DNA of 64,000 nt from positions 142,262-206,261 of the forward strand of contig NZ_JAFCLN010000011.1 in assembly GCF_018129385.1 (NCBI RefSeq). Reading direction: 5' to 3'. Below, piece by piece: positions 25,638 to 34,245 of this stretch. The notes beneath the pieces are model-generated. The model saw only the letters and a program-made list of their open reading frames with translations. It was not told the DNA's origin and did no database searches. Positions within the stretch are counted from its first letter, which is position 1. Every line of letters starts with the position of its first letter. Both the position numbers and the translations under genes were made by a program. This DNA comes from Bradyrhizobium lablabi. GTDB taxonomy: Bacteria > Pseudomonadota > Alphaproteobacteria > Rhizobiales > Xanthobacteraceae.

Positions 25638-25841
25638 ATGAAGAACTATTCGATCGCCAAGATCGGCAGCGAGTATGTCGTGCTTGCCGGCGACAAGCAT
25701 GTTCTCAAGGTGGCGAGCCGCCGAAAGGCCGCCAAGCTCGTTGTGGACGCTGCGGAATTGCTCTCGGAGCAATCGGCGCCGGCGGCGGCGGAGCAGACCC
25801 GTGAGGGATCAATCGCCTGTGATCGACGCGAAGTTCCTTGA
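25638..25841 (+). CDS. Small hypothetical protein (67 aa)
   Basis: The likely start is ATG 25638 (MKNYSIAKIGSEYVVLAGDKHVLKVASRRKA...). Residues 1-45 look like a small structured unit with two strands and an Ala-rich helix (RKAAKLVVDAAELLSE); the rest (EQSAPAAAEQTREGS) is probably disordered. An upstream in-frame ATG at 25581 is possible. I do not recognise the family. It lies between the GNAT gene and the serC leader. Confidence 0.55.
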   Translation: MKNYSIAKIGSEYVVLAGDKHVLKVASRRKAAKLVVDAAELLSEQSAPAAAEQTREGSIACDRREVP

Positions 25842-25879
25842 CGATTCCGGGCGATTCCCATAAAGACCGCGGCGGGACA

Positions 25880-25917
25880 CCTCCCCCCAACGGGAGGCTT
25901 ACTATCTGGAAGGGTAG
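25880..25917 (+). promoter_or_regulatory. serC leader RNA (hairpins before serC; last stem covers the ribosome site)
   Basis: Two stems precede serC. The first is CCTCCC (25880-25885) with GGGAGG (25892-25897). The second is CTATC (25902-25906) with GGTAG (25913-25917), whose loop TGGAAG plus the stem GG contains the ribosome-binding sequence GGAAGGG. The serC motif is a known conserved 5' structure upstream of alphaproteobacterial serC, described as having a final stem that overlaps the ribosome site. This sequence fits that description. The ligand or mechanism is not known to me. Confidence 0.65.
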
Positions 25918-25920
25918 ATC

Positions 25921-27093
25921 ATGACCGTAGCGAAGCCCGCTTCGCGGCCGACCGTGCCGCATTTTTCCTCCGGCCCCTGCGCCAAGCGCCCCGGCTGGAA
26001 TCCTCAAAATCTGAAGGACGCCGCCCTCGGCCGCTCGCATCGTGCGAAGATCGGCAAGGCCAAGCTCAAGCTTGCGATCGATTTGACGCGCGAAGTGCTG
26101 GAAGTCCCCGCCGATTACCGGATCGGCATCGTGCCGGCGTCGGACACCGGCGCGGTCGAAATGGCGCTGTGGTCGCTGCTCGGCGCGCGCCCCGTCACCA
26201 CCATCGCCTGGGAGTCCTTCGGCGAAGGCTGGGTCAGCGACATCGTCAAGGAATTGAAGTTGAAGGACGTCACCAAGCTGCATGCCGGCTATGGCGACAT
26301 CCCCGACCTGTCCAAGGCCGATCCGGCCAGTGACATCGTCTTCACATGGAACGGCACCACCTCGGGCGTGCGCGTGCCGAACGCCGACTGGATCAGCGCG
26401 ACCCGCGAAGGCCTCACCATTTGCGACGCGACGTCCGCCGCATTCGCGCAGCCGCTCGATTGGGCCAAGCTCGACGTCGTGACCTTCTCCTGGCAGAAGG
26501 CGCTCGGCGGCGAGGCGGCGCATGGCATGCTGGTGCTCTCGCCGCGCGCCGTGGAGCGGCTCGAGACCTACAAGCCTGCCTGGCCGCTGCCGAAGATTTT
26601 CCGCATGACCAAGGGCGGCAAGCTCAACGAAGGCATCTTCGTCGGCGAGACCATCAACACGCCGTCGATGCTGTGCGTCGAGGATTATCTGGACGCGCTG
26701 AACTGGGCAAAGTCCATCGGCGGGCTGACGGCGCTGTTCGCGCGTGCGGACGCCAACACCAAGGTGCTCGCCGACTGGAAGGCGCGCACGCCCTGGATCG
26801 ACTTTCTCGCCAAGGACCCGGCGATCCGCTCCAACACCTCGGTGTGCCTGAAGTTCACCGATCCCGCGATCACCTCGCTGTCCGCGGACGCGCAGGCTGA
26901 TTTCTGCAAGAAGCTGGTCGCGCTGGTCGAAAAGGAAAACGCCGGCTTCGACTTCGCGTATTACCGCGACGCGCCGGCGGGACTGCGCATCTGGTGCGGC
27001 GCCACCGTCGAAGCAAAGGATGTTGAGCTGCTAACGCAGTGGATCGACTGGGCCTTTGCCGAGACCAAGGCCGCGCTGCCGAAGGCGGCGTGA
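25921..27093 (+). CDS. serC: Phosphoserine aminotransferase
   Basis: A 390-residue PLP enzyme of class V that converts 3-phosphohydroxypyruvate and glutamate to phosphoserine. It is of the long alphaproteobacterial/Methanosarcina-like type: VPHFSSGPCAKRPGWN at the N-terminus, SDTGAVEMALWSLLGARPV, VFTWNGTTSGVRVPN, the CDATSAAFA segment and the PLP lysine in SWQKALGGEAAHGML. INTPSMLCVEDYLDAL follows. It is preceded by the serC leader hairpins and followed by serA in the same orientation, the usual biosynthetic pair. The gap to serA is 126 bases and holds a palindromic repeat. Confidence 0.95.
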   Translation: MTVAKPASRPTVPHFSSGPCAKRPGWNPQNLKDAALGRSHRAKIGKAKLKLAIDLTREVLEVPADYRIGIVPASDTGAVEMALWSLLGARPVTTIAWESFGEGWVSDIVKELKLKDVTKLHAGYGDIPDLSKADPASDIVFTWNGTTSGVRVPNADWISATREGLTICDATSAAFAQPLDWAKLDVVTFSWQKALGGEAAHGMLVLSPRAVERLETYKPAWPLPKIFRMTKGGKLNEGIFVGETINTPSMLCVEDYLDALNWAKSIGGLTALFARADANTKVLADWKARTPWIDFLAKDPAIRSNTSVCLKFTDPAITSLSADAQADFCKKLVALVEKENAGFDFAYYRDAPAGLRIWCGATVEAKDVELLTQWIDWAFAETKAALPKAA

Positions 27094-27103
27094 TTTCGCA
27101 TCT

Positions 27104-27194
27104 CGTGTCCCGGCCTTGAGCCGGGACCCAGCTTTACCAGAACCGAGTATGGGTCCCGGCTCTACGCGCCAAGTGGCGCTTCGGCCGGGACACG
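27104..27194. repeat. Intergenic palindromic repeat between serC and serA, family C
   Basis: CGTGTCCCGGCC (27104-27115) and GGCCGGGACACG (27183-27194) are the outer arms; inside are GAGCCGGGACCCA and TGGGTCCCGGCTC. A related element with GTCCCGGCGAAAGCCGGGACCCAT lies at 55668-55792. Sitting between serC and serA, it may fold in the transcript. Confidence 0.8.
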
Positions 27195-27219
27195 CCCGAT
27201 TTTCCAAAGGATCACTCCC

Positions 27220-28809
27220 ATGTCCAAACCCAAAGTGCTCATTTCCGACGCGCTCTCTCCGGCCGCCGTGCAGATCTTTAGAGATCGCGGCGTCGACGTC
27301 GACTTCCAGCCCAATCTCGGCAAGGACAAGGACAAGCTCGCCGAGATCATCGGCGACTATGACGGCCTTGCCATCCGCTCCGCCACCAAGGCGACCGCCA
27401 AGATCATCTCCAAGGCCACGAAGCTGAAGGTGATCGGCCGCGCCGGCATCGGCGTCGACAATGTCGAGATTCCCGCCGCCACGGCCAAGGGCATCATCGT
27501 GATGAACACGCCGTTCGGCAATTCGATCACGACCGCCGAGCATGCCATCACCCTGATGCTGGCGCTGGCGCGCGAGATTCCGCAGGCCGACGCCTCGACC
27601 CAGGCCGGCAAGTGGGAGAAGAACCGCTTCATGGGCGTCGAGATCACCGGCAAGACGCTGGGCGTCGTCGGCTGCGGCAATATCGGCTCGATCGTCGCCG
27701 ACCGCGCGCAGGGCTTGAAGATGAAGGTGATCGCGTTCGATCCCTTCCTGTCGCCCGAACGCGCCAAGGACATCGGCGTGGAAAAGGTCGAGCTCGACGA
27801 GCTCCTGAAGCGCGCCGACTTCATCACGCTGCATACGCCGCTGACCGAGAAGACGAAGAACATCATCGATGCCTCCGCGATCGCGAAGATGAAGAAGGGC
27901 GTGCGCCTGATCAATTGCGCGCGCGGCGGCCTGGTCGACGAGCAAGCGCTGGTCGACGCGCTGAACGCAAGGCATGTCGCGGGCGCCGCCTTCGATGTGT
28001 TCATCGAGGAGCCGGCGACCTCGAACGTGCTGTTCGGCCATCCCAACGTGATCTGCACCCCGCATCTCGGCGCTGCCACGACAGAGGCGCAGGAGAACGT
28101 CGCGCTCCAGGTCGCCGAACAAATGTCGGACTATCTGTTGTCCGGCGCGATCTCTAACGCGGTGAACTTTCCGTCGATCACGGCGGAAGAAGCGCCAAAA
28201 CTGCGGCCGTTCATCGAGCTCGCCGAAAAGCTTGGCTCGTTCGCCGGTCAGCTCACCGAAAGCGGCATCCTGAAAGTCCAGATCACCTATGAAGGCCACG
28301 TCGCCGAGATGAAGATCAAGGCGATCACCTCGGCCGTATTGTCGGGCCTGCTGCGGCCGATGCTGGGCGACGTCAACGTGGTGTCCGCGCCTGTCGTCGC
28401 CAAGGAGCGTGGCATGGTGGTCGACGAAGTCGTGCGCGCCGCCCAGAGCGACTACGAGAGCCTGATCACCGTCACCGTCACCACCGAACGGCAGGAGCGC
28501 TCGGTGGCCGGCACGGTCTATCACGACGGCAAGCCGCGGCTGGTCGACATCAAGGGCATCCGGATCGACGCCGAATTCGGCAAGTCGATGATCTATGTCA
28601 CCAACGAGGACAAGCCGGGTTTTATCGGCGCCTTCGCGAGCCTCCTCGGCGATGCGAAGATCAACATCGCCACCTTCCATCTCGGCCGCGTCGCCCAGGG
28701 CGGCGACGCCATCGCGCTGGTCGAGGTCGACGGCGCCGTGCCGCCGGACGTGCTGACCAAGGTGCAGAAGCTGCCGCAGGTCAAGCAGGCCAAGGCCCTG
28801 GCGTTCTGA
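27220..28809 (+). CDS. serA: D-3-phosphoglycerate dehydrogenase
   Basis: 529 residues, the long form of SerA. It oxidises 3-phosphoglycerate to phosphohydroxypyruvate, the first step of serine synthesis. Substrate-domain and NAD-domain motifs: GRAGIGVDNVEIPAAT, TTAEHAITLMLALAREIP, the Rossmann GVVGCGNIGSIVADRA, NCARGGLVDEQAL (catalytic Arg), the Glu region VFIEEPA and the His in CTPHLGAAT. After about residue 320 comes an intervening domain (ASB) and a C-terminal ACT domain (YVTNEDKPGFIGAFASLLGDAKINIATFHLGR) that may bind serine for feedback control. It follows serC. Confidence 0.96.
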   Translation: MSKPKVLISDALSPAAVQIFRDRGVDVDFQPNLGKDKDKLAEIIGDYDGLAIRSATKATAKIISKATKLKVIGRAGIGVDNVEIPAATAKGIIVMNTPFGNSITTAEHAITLMLALAREIPQADASTQAGKWEKNRFMGVEITGKTLGVVGCGNIGSIVADRAQGLKMKVIAFDPFLSPERAKDIGVEKVELDELLKRADFITLHTPLTEKTKNIIDASAIAKMKKGVRLINCARGGLVDEQALVDALNARHVAGAAFDVFIEEPATSNVLFGHPNVICTPHLGAATTEAQENVALQVAEQMSDYLLSGAISNAVNFPSITAEEAPKLRPFIELAEKLGSFAGQLTESGILKVQITYEGHVAEMKIKAITSAVLSGLLRPMLGDVNVVSAPVVAKERGMVVDEVVRAAQSDYESLITVTVTTERQERSVAGTVYHDGKPRLVDIKGIRIDAEFGKSMIYVTNEDKPGFIGAFASLLGDAKINIATFHLGRVAQGGDAIALVEVDGAVPPDVLTKVQKLPQVKQAKALAF

Positions 28810-28934
28810 TCGCGCGTCCCGCCGCGGCGTGGCCGCGGCGGCGCCACATCGAAACCGCAATCGAACCAGTTCCTTCCTCGCCGCGTCTCATCATCGATGA
28901 GGCGCGGTTTTCGCGCCTGCTTTGGCGCGCGCGG

Positions 28935-29002
28935 GCATGATGCGGAAAAGCCTGCCCCGCACTGGATGCGGGGTGGGTACCGGCTTTCCGATGAGATCAT
29001 GG
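28935..29002. repeat. Intergenic palindromic repeat, family B variant
   Basis: GCATGATGCGGAAAAGCCTG...TACCGGCTTTCCGATGAGATCATGG has the GCATGAT/ATCATG(G) ends and the GGAAAAG/CTTTCC inner arms of family B, plus a central CCCCGCACTGGATGCGGGG hairpin. It ends only about 20 bases before the DUF4139 gene. Confidence 0.7.
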
Positions 29003-29023
29003 CCCAAAACGGGAGGTATCTTT

Positions 29024-30700
29024 ATGCGGACGATTGCGAACAGTCTTTCGACGACCGGGTTGGCCTTATTGGTGGCGCTGGCCGCTGCACCGGCAACGGC
29101 CGCCGACATCGACGTCACCTCGGCGGTCGATGCCGTTACCGTCTATCCCGATGGCGCCAGCGTCACCCGCGTCATTGCGCTCGATCTGCCCGCCGGCGAT
29201 TCCACGCTGGTGGCAAAAGACTTTCCGCTGACGCTGGATACCTCCTCGCTGCGGGTGGAGGGCGAGGGCGGTGCAAGGCTCACGATCGGAGCGATCGACA
29301 CCAAACCGCCGCGGCCGGCGCCCCCGGTCAATCTGTCCGAAATCGACAAGCGCATCGAAGCGCTGAAGGACGAGCACGCCAATCTGCAAGGCGCCATCGA
29401 TGCGGCGGCCGCCCGACGGAAATTCGCAGAGCGCTTTGCCGAGGCATCGCCGGCCGGCATCGGCGAAAAGGGCGAGGCGCGTCCGCTCACCGAATGGCGC
29501 GCCGCCTTTGCCGCGGTCGGCGAGGAAGTCGCCAGCGCCGACACCGCCATCCGCGAGGCGATGCGCAAGCAGCGCGAGATCGATCGCGAGGTCGCGCGGC
29601 TGGAACAGGATCGCGCGGTCAAGCCGCCGAACAGGCTGGAGGTTCGCATCGATCTTGCTTCCGCCACCGCCACCAGGGCGACGTTGCGTGTGACCTATTC
29701 GGTGCGCAACGCACGTTGGGCGCCGCTCTACGATGCGCGCCTCGATACCGGCGCCAAGGACCGCAAGCCCGCACTCGAATTGGTGCGCCGCGCCGAGATC
29801 ACCCAAAACACGGGCGAGGACTGGTCGAATGTCAGCCTCGGCGTCTCGACTGTTCGAACCGCGCGTGGCGGCAACGCGCCCGAGTTGAACCCGCTGATCG
29901 TGCAATACCCGCAGGCGCCAAAGCCGGTTGCCGCGGGAAGCGCCTCGGATCTCGCGATGCCCAGCCCGGCCCCGCGCATGGCGCGGCAGGCGCTGTCGCC
30001 GCCGCAGAGCGAAGTCTTGAGGATGCAAGTCGCCGAAGAGCAGCAGGCCACGGCCGAAGTCAACGGCTTCCAGGTCACCTTCAAGATTCCGGGTCGCGTC
30101 AGCGTCGGTGCCGGCCAGGGCGCAAAAGCCCTGCGCATCGCCAGCGCCGCCATTGCGCCCGATCTGCTCGTTCGTTCGGTGCCTGTGATCGATCCAACGG
30201 CTTTCCTCGAGGCCAGCTTCAAGCAGGCCGAGGACGCGCCGCTGCTGCCGGGCCGCGTCTCGATCTACCGTGACGGCGTATTCGTCGGCCGCGGCCGGAT
30301 GGCCGCCGCCGGCAAGGACGAAACCGTGCGGCTCGGCTTCGGCGCCGACGACAAGGTCAAGATCGAGCGCACCGTACTCAGACGCAATGAAGGCTCCGCC
30401 GGCCTGATCGTGACGACCTCGAAGACCGATGAGCGCGCCTTCAAGACGTCAGTGCGCAACGGCCATGATTTCCCGCTGCGCATTGCGATCGAGGACCAGT
30501 TGCCGGTCAGCGAGAATGAAGAAATTGTTGTCGAGATGCTCCCCTCGAGCACGCCGCCGACGTCAACCAACCTGCGCGACAAGCGCGGCGTGCTTGAATG
30601 GGCGTTCGAGGCGAAGCAAGGCGAAGTGAAGGACATCAACTTCGCTTGGCGCGTCCGCTGGCCCAAGGACAAGGGCGTGGTCATGGCGCCCGGCGGCTGA
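29024..30700 (+). CDS. Mucoidy-inhibitor A-like protein (DUF4140/DUF4139), exported
   Basis: 558 residues. I use ATG 29024 (MRTIANSLS), preceded by GGGAGG and giving a clear signal peptide that ends at ATA/ADI. Residues about 25-125 form a DUF4140 domain (VTSAVDAVTVYPDGASVTRV), then an Arg/Glu-rich coiled coil (about 140-205). The DUF4139 domain fills the rest (RVTYSVRNARWAPLYDARLD, EITQNTGEDWSNVSLGVSTVRT, ending VKDINFAWRVRWPKDKGVVM). The family is of unknown function and was named for an effect on mucoidy. A longer frame upstream runs through a repeat and is rejected. Confidence 0.88.
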   Translation: MRTIANSLSTTGLALLVALAAAPATAADIDVTSAVDAVTVYPDGASVTRVIALDLPAGDSTLVAKDFPLTLDTSSLRVEGEGGARLTIGAIDTKPPRPAPPVNLSEIDKRIEALKDEHANLQGAIDAAAARRKFAERFAEASPAGIGEKGEARPLTEWRAAFAAVGEEVASADTAIREAMRKQREIDREVARLEQDRAVKPPNRLEVRIDLASATATRATLRVTYSVRNARWAPLYDARLDTGAKDRKPALELVRRAEITQNTGEDWSNVSLGVSTVRTARGGNAPELNPLIVQYPQAPKPVAAGSASDLAMPSPAPRMARQALSPPQSEVLRMQVAEEQQATAEVNGFQVTFKIPGRVSVGAGQGAKALRIASAAIAPDLLVRSVPVIDPTAFLEASFKQAEDAPLLPGRVSIYRDGVFVGRGRMAAAGKDETVRLGFGADDKVKIERTVLRRNEGSAGLIVTTSKTDERAFKTSVRNGHDFPLRIAIEDQLPVSENEEIVVEMLPSSTPPTSTNLRDKRGVLEWAFEAKQGEVKDINFAWRVRWPKDKGVVMAPGG

Positions 30701-30785
30701 GGGAGAGCGCGGCGAAGCGATAGTTTCGCTCTGCGAAAATTATTTTCGCTGCACGCTCTCGAGCATTGCTAGCCGTGAGCTGCCA

Positions 30786-30814
30786 AAATACCGCTCCTCG
30801 CGGGCGGTATTTTT
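30786..30814 (+). terminator. Rho-independent terminator after the DUF4139 gene
   Basis: AAATACCGC (30786-30794) pairs with GCGGTATTT (30804-30812) around a nine-base loop, followed by TT; the right arm itself gives the T run. Confidence 0.8.
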
Positions 30815-30879
30815 GTTGCCTTCGGTACGAAATTCGTACGATATGAGCCTCAATCGGCCAGCTCAAAGGGAGAGAAAAA

Positions 30880-32052
30880 ATGCGTGAAGCCGTCATCGTT
30901 TCCTATGCGCGCACGGGACTGGCGAAGTCCGGCCGCGGCGGGTTCAATATCACCCCACCCATGTCTCTGGCGGCTCACGCCATCAAGCATGCCGTCGATC
31001 GCGCCGGCGTCGACAAGGAATATGTCGAGGACTGCTATCTCGGCAATTGCGCGCACGGCGCGCCGAACATCGGCCGCCAGGCCGCGCTGCTCGCAGGCCT
31101 GCCGAAATCCACCGCCGGCGTTTCGGTCAACCGCTTCTGCTCTTCCGGTCTTCAGACCATCGCGATGGCCGCCAACTCGATCCGCTCCGATGGCGCCGAT
31201 TGCATCGTGGCCGGCGGCGTCGAGAGCATCTCGATCCCCGGCGGCGGTTCACCGAAGGAATCGATCGATCCTGATCTGCTCAAGGTCGCCCCTGATATCT
31301 TCATGGCGATGATCGACACCGCCGACATCGTCGCCGAGCGCTACAAGCTCAGCCGTGAATACCAGGACGAGTATTCGCTGGAGTCGCAGCGCCGCATGGC
31401 CGCCGCGCAGCAGGCCAACAAGTTCAAGGATGAAATCGTCCCGATGAAGACGAAGATGAAGGTCGTCGACAAGGCGACCAAGGCCGAGAGCATCGTCGAC
31501 TACGTCGTCGATCGCGACGAGTGCAACCGTCCCGAGACCACGCTCGAAGGTCTTGCCAAGCTGGAGCCGGTCAAGGGCCCGGGCAAGTTCGTCACCGCCG
31601 GCAATGCCAGCCAGCTTTCGGACGGCGCCGCTGCCGTCGTGCTGATGGAAGCCAAGGACGCCGAGAAGCGCGGCCTCAACCCGATGGGCCGCTTCGTGGC
31701 CTGGGCGTCGGCCGGCTGCGAACCCGACGAGATGGGCATCGGCCCGATCTACGCCGTGCCGAAACTGTTGAAGCGGCATGGCCTGAAGATCGACGACATC
31801 GACCTCTGGGAGCTGAACGAAGCCTTTGCCAGCCAGTGCCTCTATTCGCGCGACCAGCTCGGCATCGATCCCGAGAAGTACAATGTCAACGGCGGCTCGA
31901 TCGCGATCGGCCATCCGTTCGGCATGACCGGCGCGCGTCTCACCGGCCACATCCTCCAGGAAGGCCGCCGGCGCAAGGCCAAGTGGGGCGTCGTCACGAT
32001 GTGCATCGGCGGCGGCCAGGGCGGCGCGGGCCTGTTCGAGATCTATCAGTAA
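30880..32052 (+). CDS. Acetyl-CoA acyltransferase (thiolase)
   Basis: A 390-residue thiolase with all three active-site signatures: the nucleophilic Cys in NRFCSSGLQTIAMAA, the His in GGSIAIGHPFGMTGAR and the second Cys in TMCIGGGQGGAG. NEAFASQ provides the NEAF motif. The enzyme condenses or cleaves acyl-CoA in fatty-acid degradation or acetoacetyl-CoA formation. No fadB or crotonase partner is adjacent, so the direction is unclear. The ribosome site AAAGGGAGAG lies just before ATG 30880; a terminator flanks the gene on each side, so it is probably transcribed alone. Confidence 0.93.
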   Translation: MREAVIVSYARTGLAKSGRGGFNITPPMSLAAHAIKHAVDRAGVDKEYVEDCYLGNCAHGAPNIGRQAALLAGLPKSTAGVSVNRFCSSGLQTIAMAANSIRSDGADCIVAGGVESISIPGGGSPKESIDPDLLKVAPDIFMAMIDTADIVAERYKLSREYQDEYSLESQRRMAAAQQANKFKDEIVPMKTKMKVVDKATKAESIVDYVVDRDECNRPETTLEGLAKLEPVKGPGKFVTAGNASQLSDGAAAVVLMEAKDAEKRGLNPMGRFVAWASAGCEPDEMGIGPIYAVPKLLKRHGLKIDDIDLWELNEAFASQCLYSRDQLGIDPEKYNVNGGSIAIGHPFGMTGARLTGHILQEGRRRKAKWGVVTMCIGGGQGGAGLFEIYQ

Positions 32053-32075
32053 GCTCGCAGGTAGCGGCAAGAATC

Positions 32076-32107
32076 AAAACAGCGCGGCAATCGCCGCGCT
32101 GTTTTTT
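32076..32107 (+). terminator. Rho-independent terminator after the thiolase gene
   Basis: AAAACAGCGCGGC (32076-32088) pairs perfectly with GCCGCGCTGTTTT (32093-32105) around an AATC loop, ending in a run of T. Confidence 0.92.
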
Positions 32108-32127
32108 TGTTTGCCACACCCACCGCT

Positions 32128-32232
32128 GTCATCACCCGCGAAGGCGGGTGATCCAGTACGCCGCAGCGGAGATGTGTGTGCACAATGTTGGCCACGGCGT
32201 ACTGGATCGCCCGGTCAAGCCGGGCGATGACG
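32128..32232. repeat. Intergenic palindromic repeat, family D
   Basis: GTCATCACCCGCGAAGGCGGGTGATCCAGTACGCCG opens the element, and CGGCGTACTGGATCGCCCGGTCAAGCCGGGCGATGAC closes it in inverted orientation. Each arm contains its own hairpin. It separates the convergent thiolase and esterase genes. Confidence 0.8.
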
Positions 32233-32260
32233 GTGTTGGTGCGGCGAGAGCGAAGCGCAC

Positions 32261-33616
32261 TCACTTCGCCTTCAGGAACTCCGCCACTTCCAGCAGCACG
32301 AACTCGTTGTCATCCGCCTTGTTCGGATCGCGGCTGGAGGAGAACGGCAGGTTGTTGTCGTTGCCGACGATGATGTGCGTCTCGTCGACGCGATCGACGT
32401 TCTCGATGGTGAAGAACGGGAAGGTCAGCACGCCGTCATTGAGCGGCTTCCTCGCCTTCTTCTCGGGATCGCGGATCTTCATCAGGTCGATATAGCCGAT
32501 CTTGCGCACCGGCTTGCCGGCATTGGCGTCTGACAGTTCGATCTTGTAGACGCGCTTGAATTTGGCCAGATCGGGAAAGCAATTCTCGCCGCGCTGGCCT
32601 TGCGGGCAGGCCTTGTCGGCGGTGCCTTCGCCATTGTCGCGCTCGATGATCAGGCCGCTCGTCGGGTCGATCATGTTGAAGTCGCCGATGGCGTTGCCGT
32701 TCTGCTCGAACACGTAGAGCCAGTAGCGGCCGGTGAACTTTTCCGCCGCGACGTCGAATTCGAGGATGCGCGCGGCTTCCTTGCCGTCGACCTTTTCCCA
32801 GTCCTTCTTCTCGGCGTCCCACAGCGGGCCCTCGAGCAGGCCGTAGAGGAATTTGCCATCCTTCGAGCCGCCAAAGCCCTCATAACCCTTGGAGCGGCGC
32901 AGATTGACGGTGGTGTAGCTGGCGCCCGGCGCGGCCGGCGACTGCACCGACCAGTGGTCGGGCGAACGCACCGGCTTGCCGTCGGCCATGCTGTCGAACA
33001 CGGCGAGGATCTTGCCGGTCTTGTCGGCCTTCAGGATGTAGGGCCCGAATTCGTCGCCGATCCAGAAGGTGTCGCCGACGATCTGAAAGCCTTCGGTGTC
33101 GAAATCGGCGCCGGTCAGGTAACGCTTGGCGGTGTCCTCATGTACGATGCGGAACGGCACCTTCTTGTCGGGGTCGTGCAGGAACACGGTTTCCTGACGC
33201 TCGATCTTACCGGAAGCCCAGTCGATCTTGTGCCGGTTCAGGTACAGCATCGAGTCGGCCGAGTTGTAGCGCGAGCCCATGCCGTTGTCGGTCAGCACCC
33301 AGAACGAGCCGTCCGGCATCACCTTGATGCCGGAATGGCCCTGTAGCGGCTGGCCCTTGAACGGCAGCTTCACCCCGGTCGGCCGCTCATAGGATTTGCC
33401 CATCACGCTGCCGACGGCATCGACGCGCTTGCCGGAGGTGTACTTGCCCGCGGTCTTGAGATCGGCCGGCGCATCGGCGGGCGCGTCGATAAAGGTTTCG
33501 GCCGGCAGGACGGCGTGGCCCTTCAGGGTTGCCGGGAATTCGCCTTCGCCTTGCGCGAAGGCGGCGCCTGTAAGCAGCAAGACGGACGCGACGGAGGTGA
33601 GCAGTGACACGCGCAT
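32261..33616 (-). CDS. Exported esterase-like protein of the phytase-like domain family
   Basis: 451 residues. I start at ATG 33616 (MRVSLLTSVA), which follows AGGAG and gives a signal peptide ending AFA/QGE; a frame extending to 33691 adds non-signal residues. The mature part is the beta-propeller-like domain annotated as 'esterase-like activity of phytase', with FKGQPLQGHSGIKVMPDGSFWVLTDNGMGSRYNSAD, GDTFWIGDEFGPYILKADKTG and GFGGSKDGKFLYGLLEGPLW. It ends with TIENVDRVDETHIIVGNDNNLPFSSSRDPNKADDNEFVLLEV, typical of this family. The likely location is periplasmic or extracellular; the substrate is unknown. Confidence 0.87.
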   Translation of the reverse strand: MRVSLLTSVASVLLLTGAAFAQGEGEFPATLKGHAVLPAETFIDAPADAPADLKTAGKYTSGKRVDAVGSVMGKSYERPTGVKLPFKGQPLQGHSGIKVMPDGSFWVLTDNGMGSRYNSADSMLYLNRHKIDWASGKIERQETVFLHDPDKKVPFRIVHEDTAKRYLTGADFDTEGFQIVGDTFWIGDEFGPYILKADKTGKILAVFDSMADGKPVRSPDHWSVQSPAAPGASYTTVNLRRSKGYEGFGGSKDGKFLYGLLEGPLWDAEKKDWEKVDGKEAARILEFDVAAEKFTGRYWLYVFEQNGNAIGDFNMIDPTSGLIIERDNGEGTADKACPQGQRGENCFPDLAKFKRVYKIELSDANAGKPVRKIGYIDLMKIRDPEKKARKPLNDGVLTFPFFTIENVDRVDETHIIVGNDNNLPFSSSRDPNKADDNEFVLLEVAEFLKAK

Positions 33617-33755
33617 GGTCGGGATCTCCTTTGGGACAACGATGCGCGCGTGTTCTGGGGAGCGCTCGTAACCCAGCGCTGACAGTTCCATGACGTTGGT
33701 GTGACAGCGGTGGATGGGCGTGCGGCCTTACGCCGCCCGCCGTTATCTATTGTCG

Positions 33756-33977
33756 TCAGGCTTCCTCGCCGCCGTCGAAGGCAGCGGCGAGCCGGGTCGG
33801 ATGGGGCGGATGCGCGGTGCGCGGATGGCGGTCGTGCAGAAATGTCGCCAGGCTGTTGGCGATCACCCCATCGTCGACCGCGGCGGCAAACAATTGCTCC
33901 TGCGCATCACGCGGCAGATCCGGCCAGACTTTTAGCGCGGCGTGCCCGAGCAGGCCGGCGAATTTGGTCTCGTTCAT
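33756..33977 (-). CDS. Small conserved hypothetical protein (73 aa)
   Basis: The start is ATG 33977 (MNETKFAGLLGHAALKVWPDLPRDAQEQLF...), preceded by AGGGAG; a longer frame to 34049 runs over a less likely region. The protein is mostly helical: one helix at LLGHAALKVW, a second at DAQEQLFAAAVDDGVIANSLATFLHD, then a proline/His-rich tail. I do not recognise a characterised family. Its reading frame and start fit a real small gene. Confidence 0.6.
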   Translation of the reverse strand: MNETKFAGLLGHAALKVWPDLPRDAQEQLFAAAVDDGVIANSLATFLHDRHPRTAHPPHPTRLAAAFDGGEEA

Positions 33978-34066
33978 GGGAAACTCCCTGCGGCTGCGGT
34001 CGTGCTGAGAAGCCAACGGCCAGACGCGCGGCGAGTTCCCCGCGGCCATACTTTGGCGGTTGCGGC

Positions 34067-34175
34067 CATCCTTCGAGACGCGCGCGATGCGCGCTCCTCA
34101 GGATGAGGTCCTGATTGGCGGCGAAATGCCAGACCCTCATGGTGAGGAGCCCGCAAAGCGGGCGTCTCGAACCAT
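34067..34175. repeat. Intergenic palindromic repeat, family E (CCTTCGAGACG...CGTCTCGAACCATG)
   Basis: The left part CATCCTTCGAGACG...GCTCCTCAGGATGAGG and the right part CCTCATGGTGAGGAGC...GCGTCTCGAACCATG form an imperfect inverted repeat with internal palindromes. A close relative is at 57988-58098. It fills the spacer between the small gene at 33756 and the AlkB-like gene. Confidence 0.8.
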
Positions 34176-34245
34176 GTAGGCCGAGCACGTTCTCCGCCTT
34201 CAAGCGCCATGCGATAGCCCTGCACGGAAAGGGAAGCCCCAGTCG

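Noticed and set aside
27031..28860. A 609-codon minus-strand frame across serA
   Set aside because: Same reasoning: composition is an artefact of antisense reading of serA, which has full family motifs.
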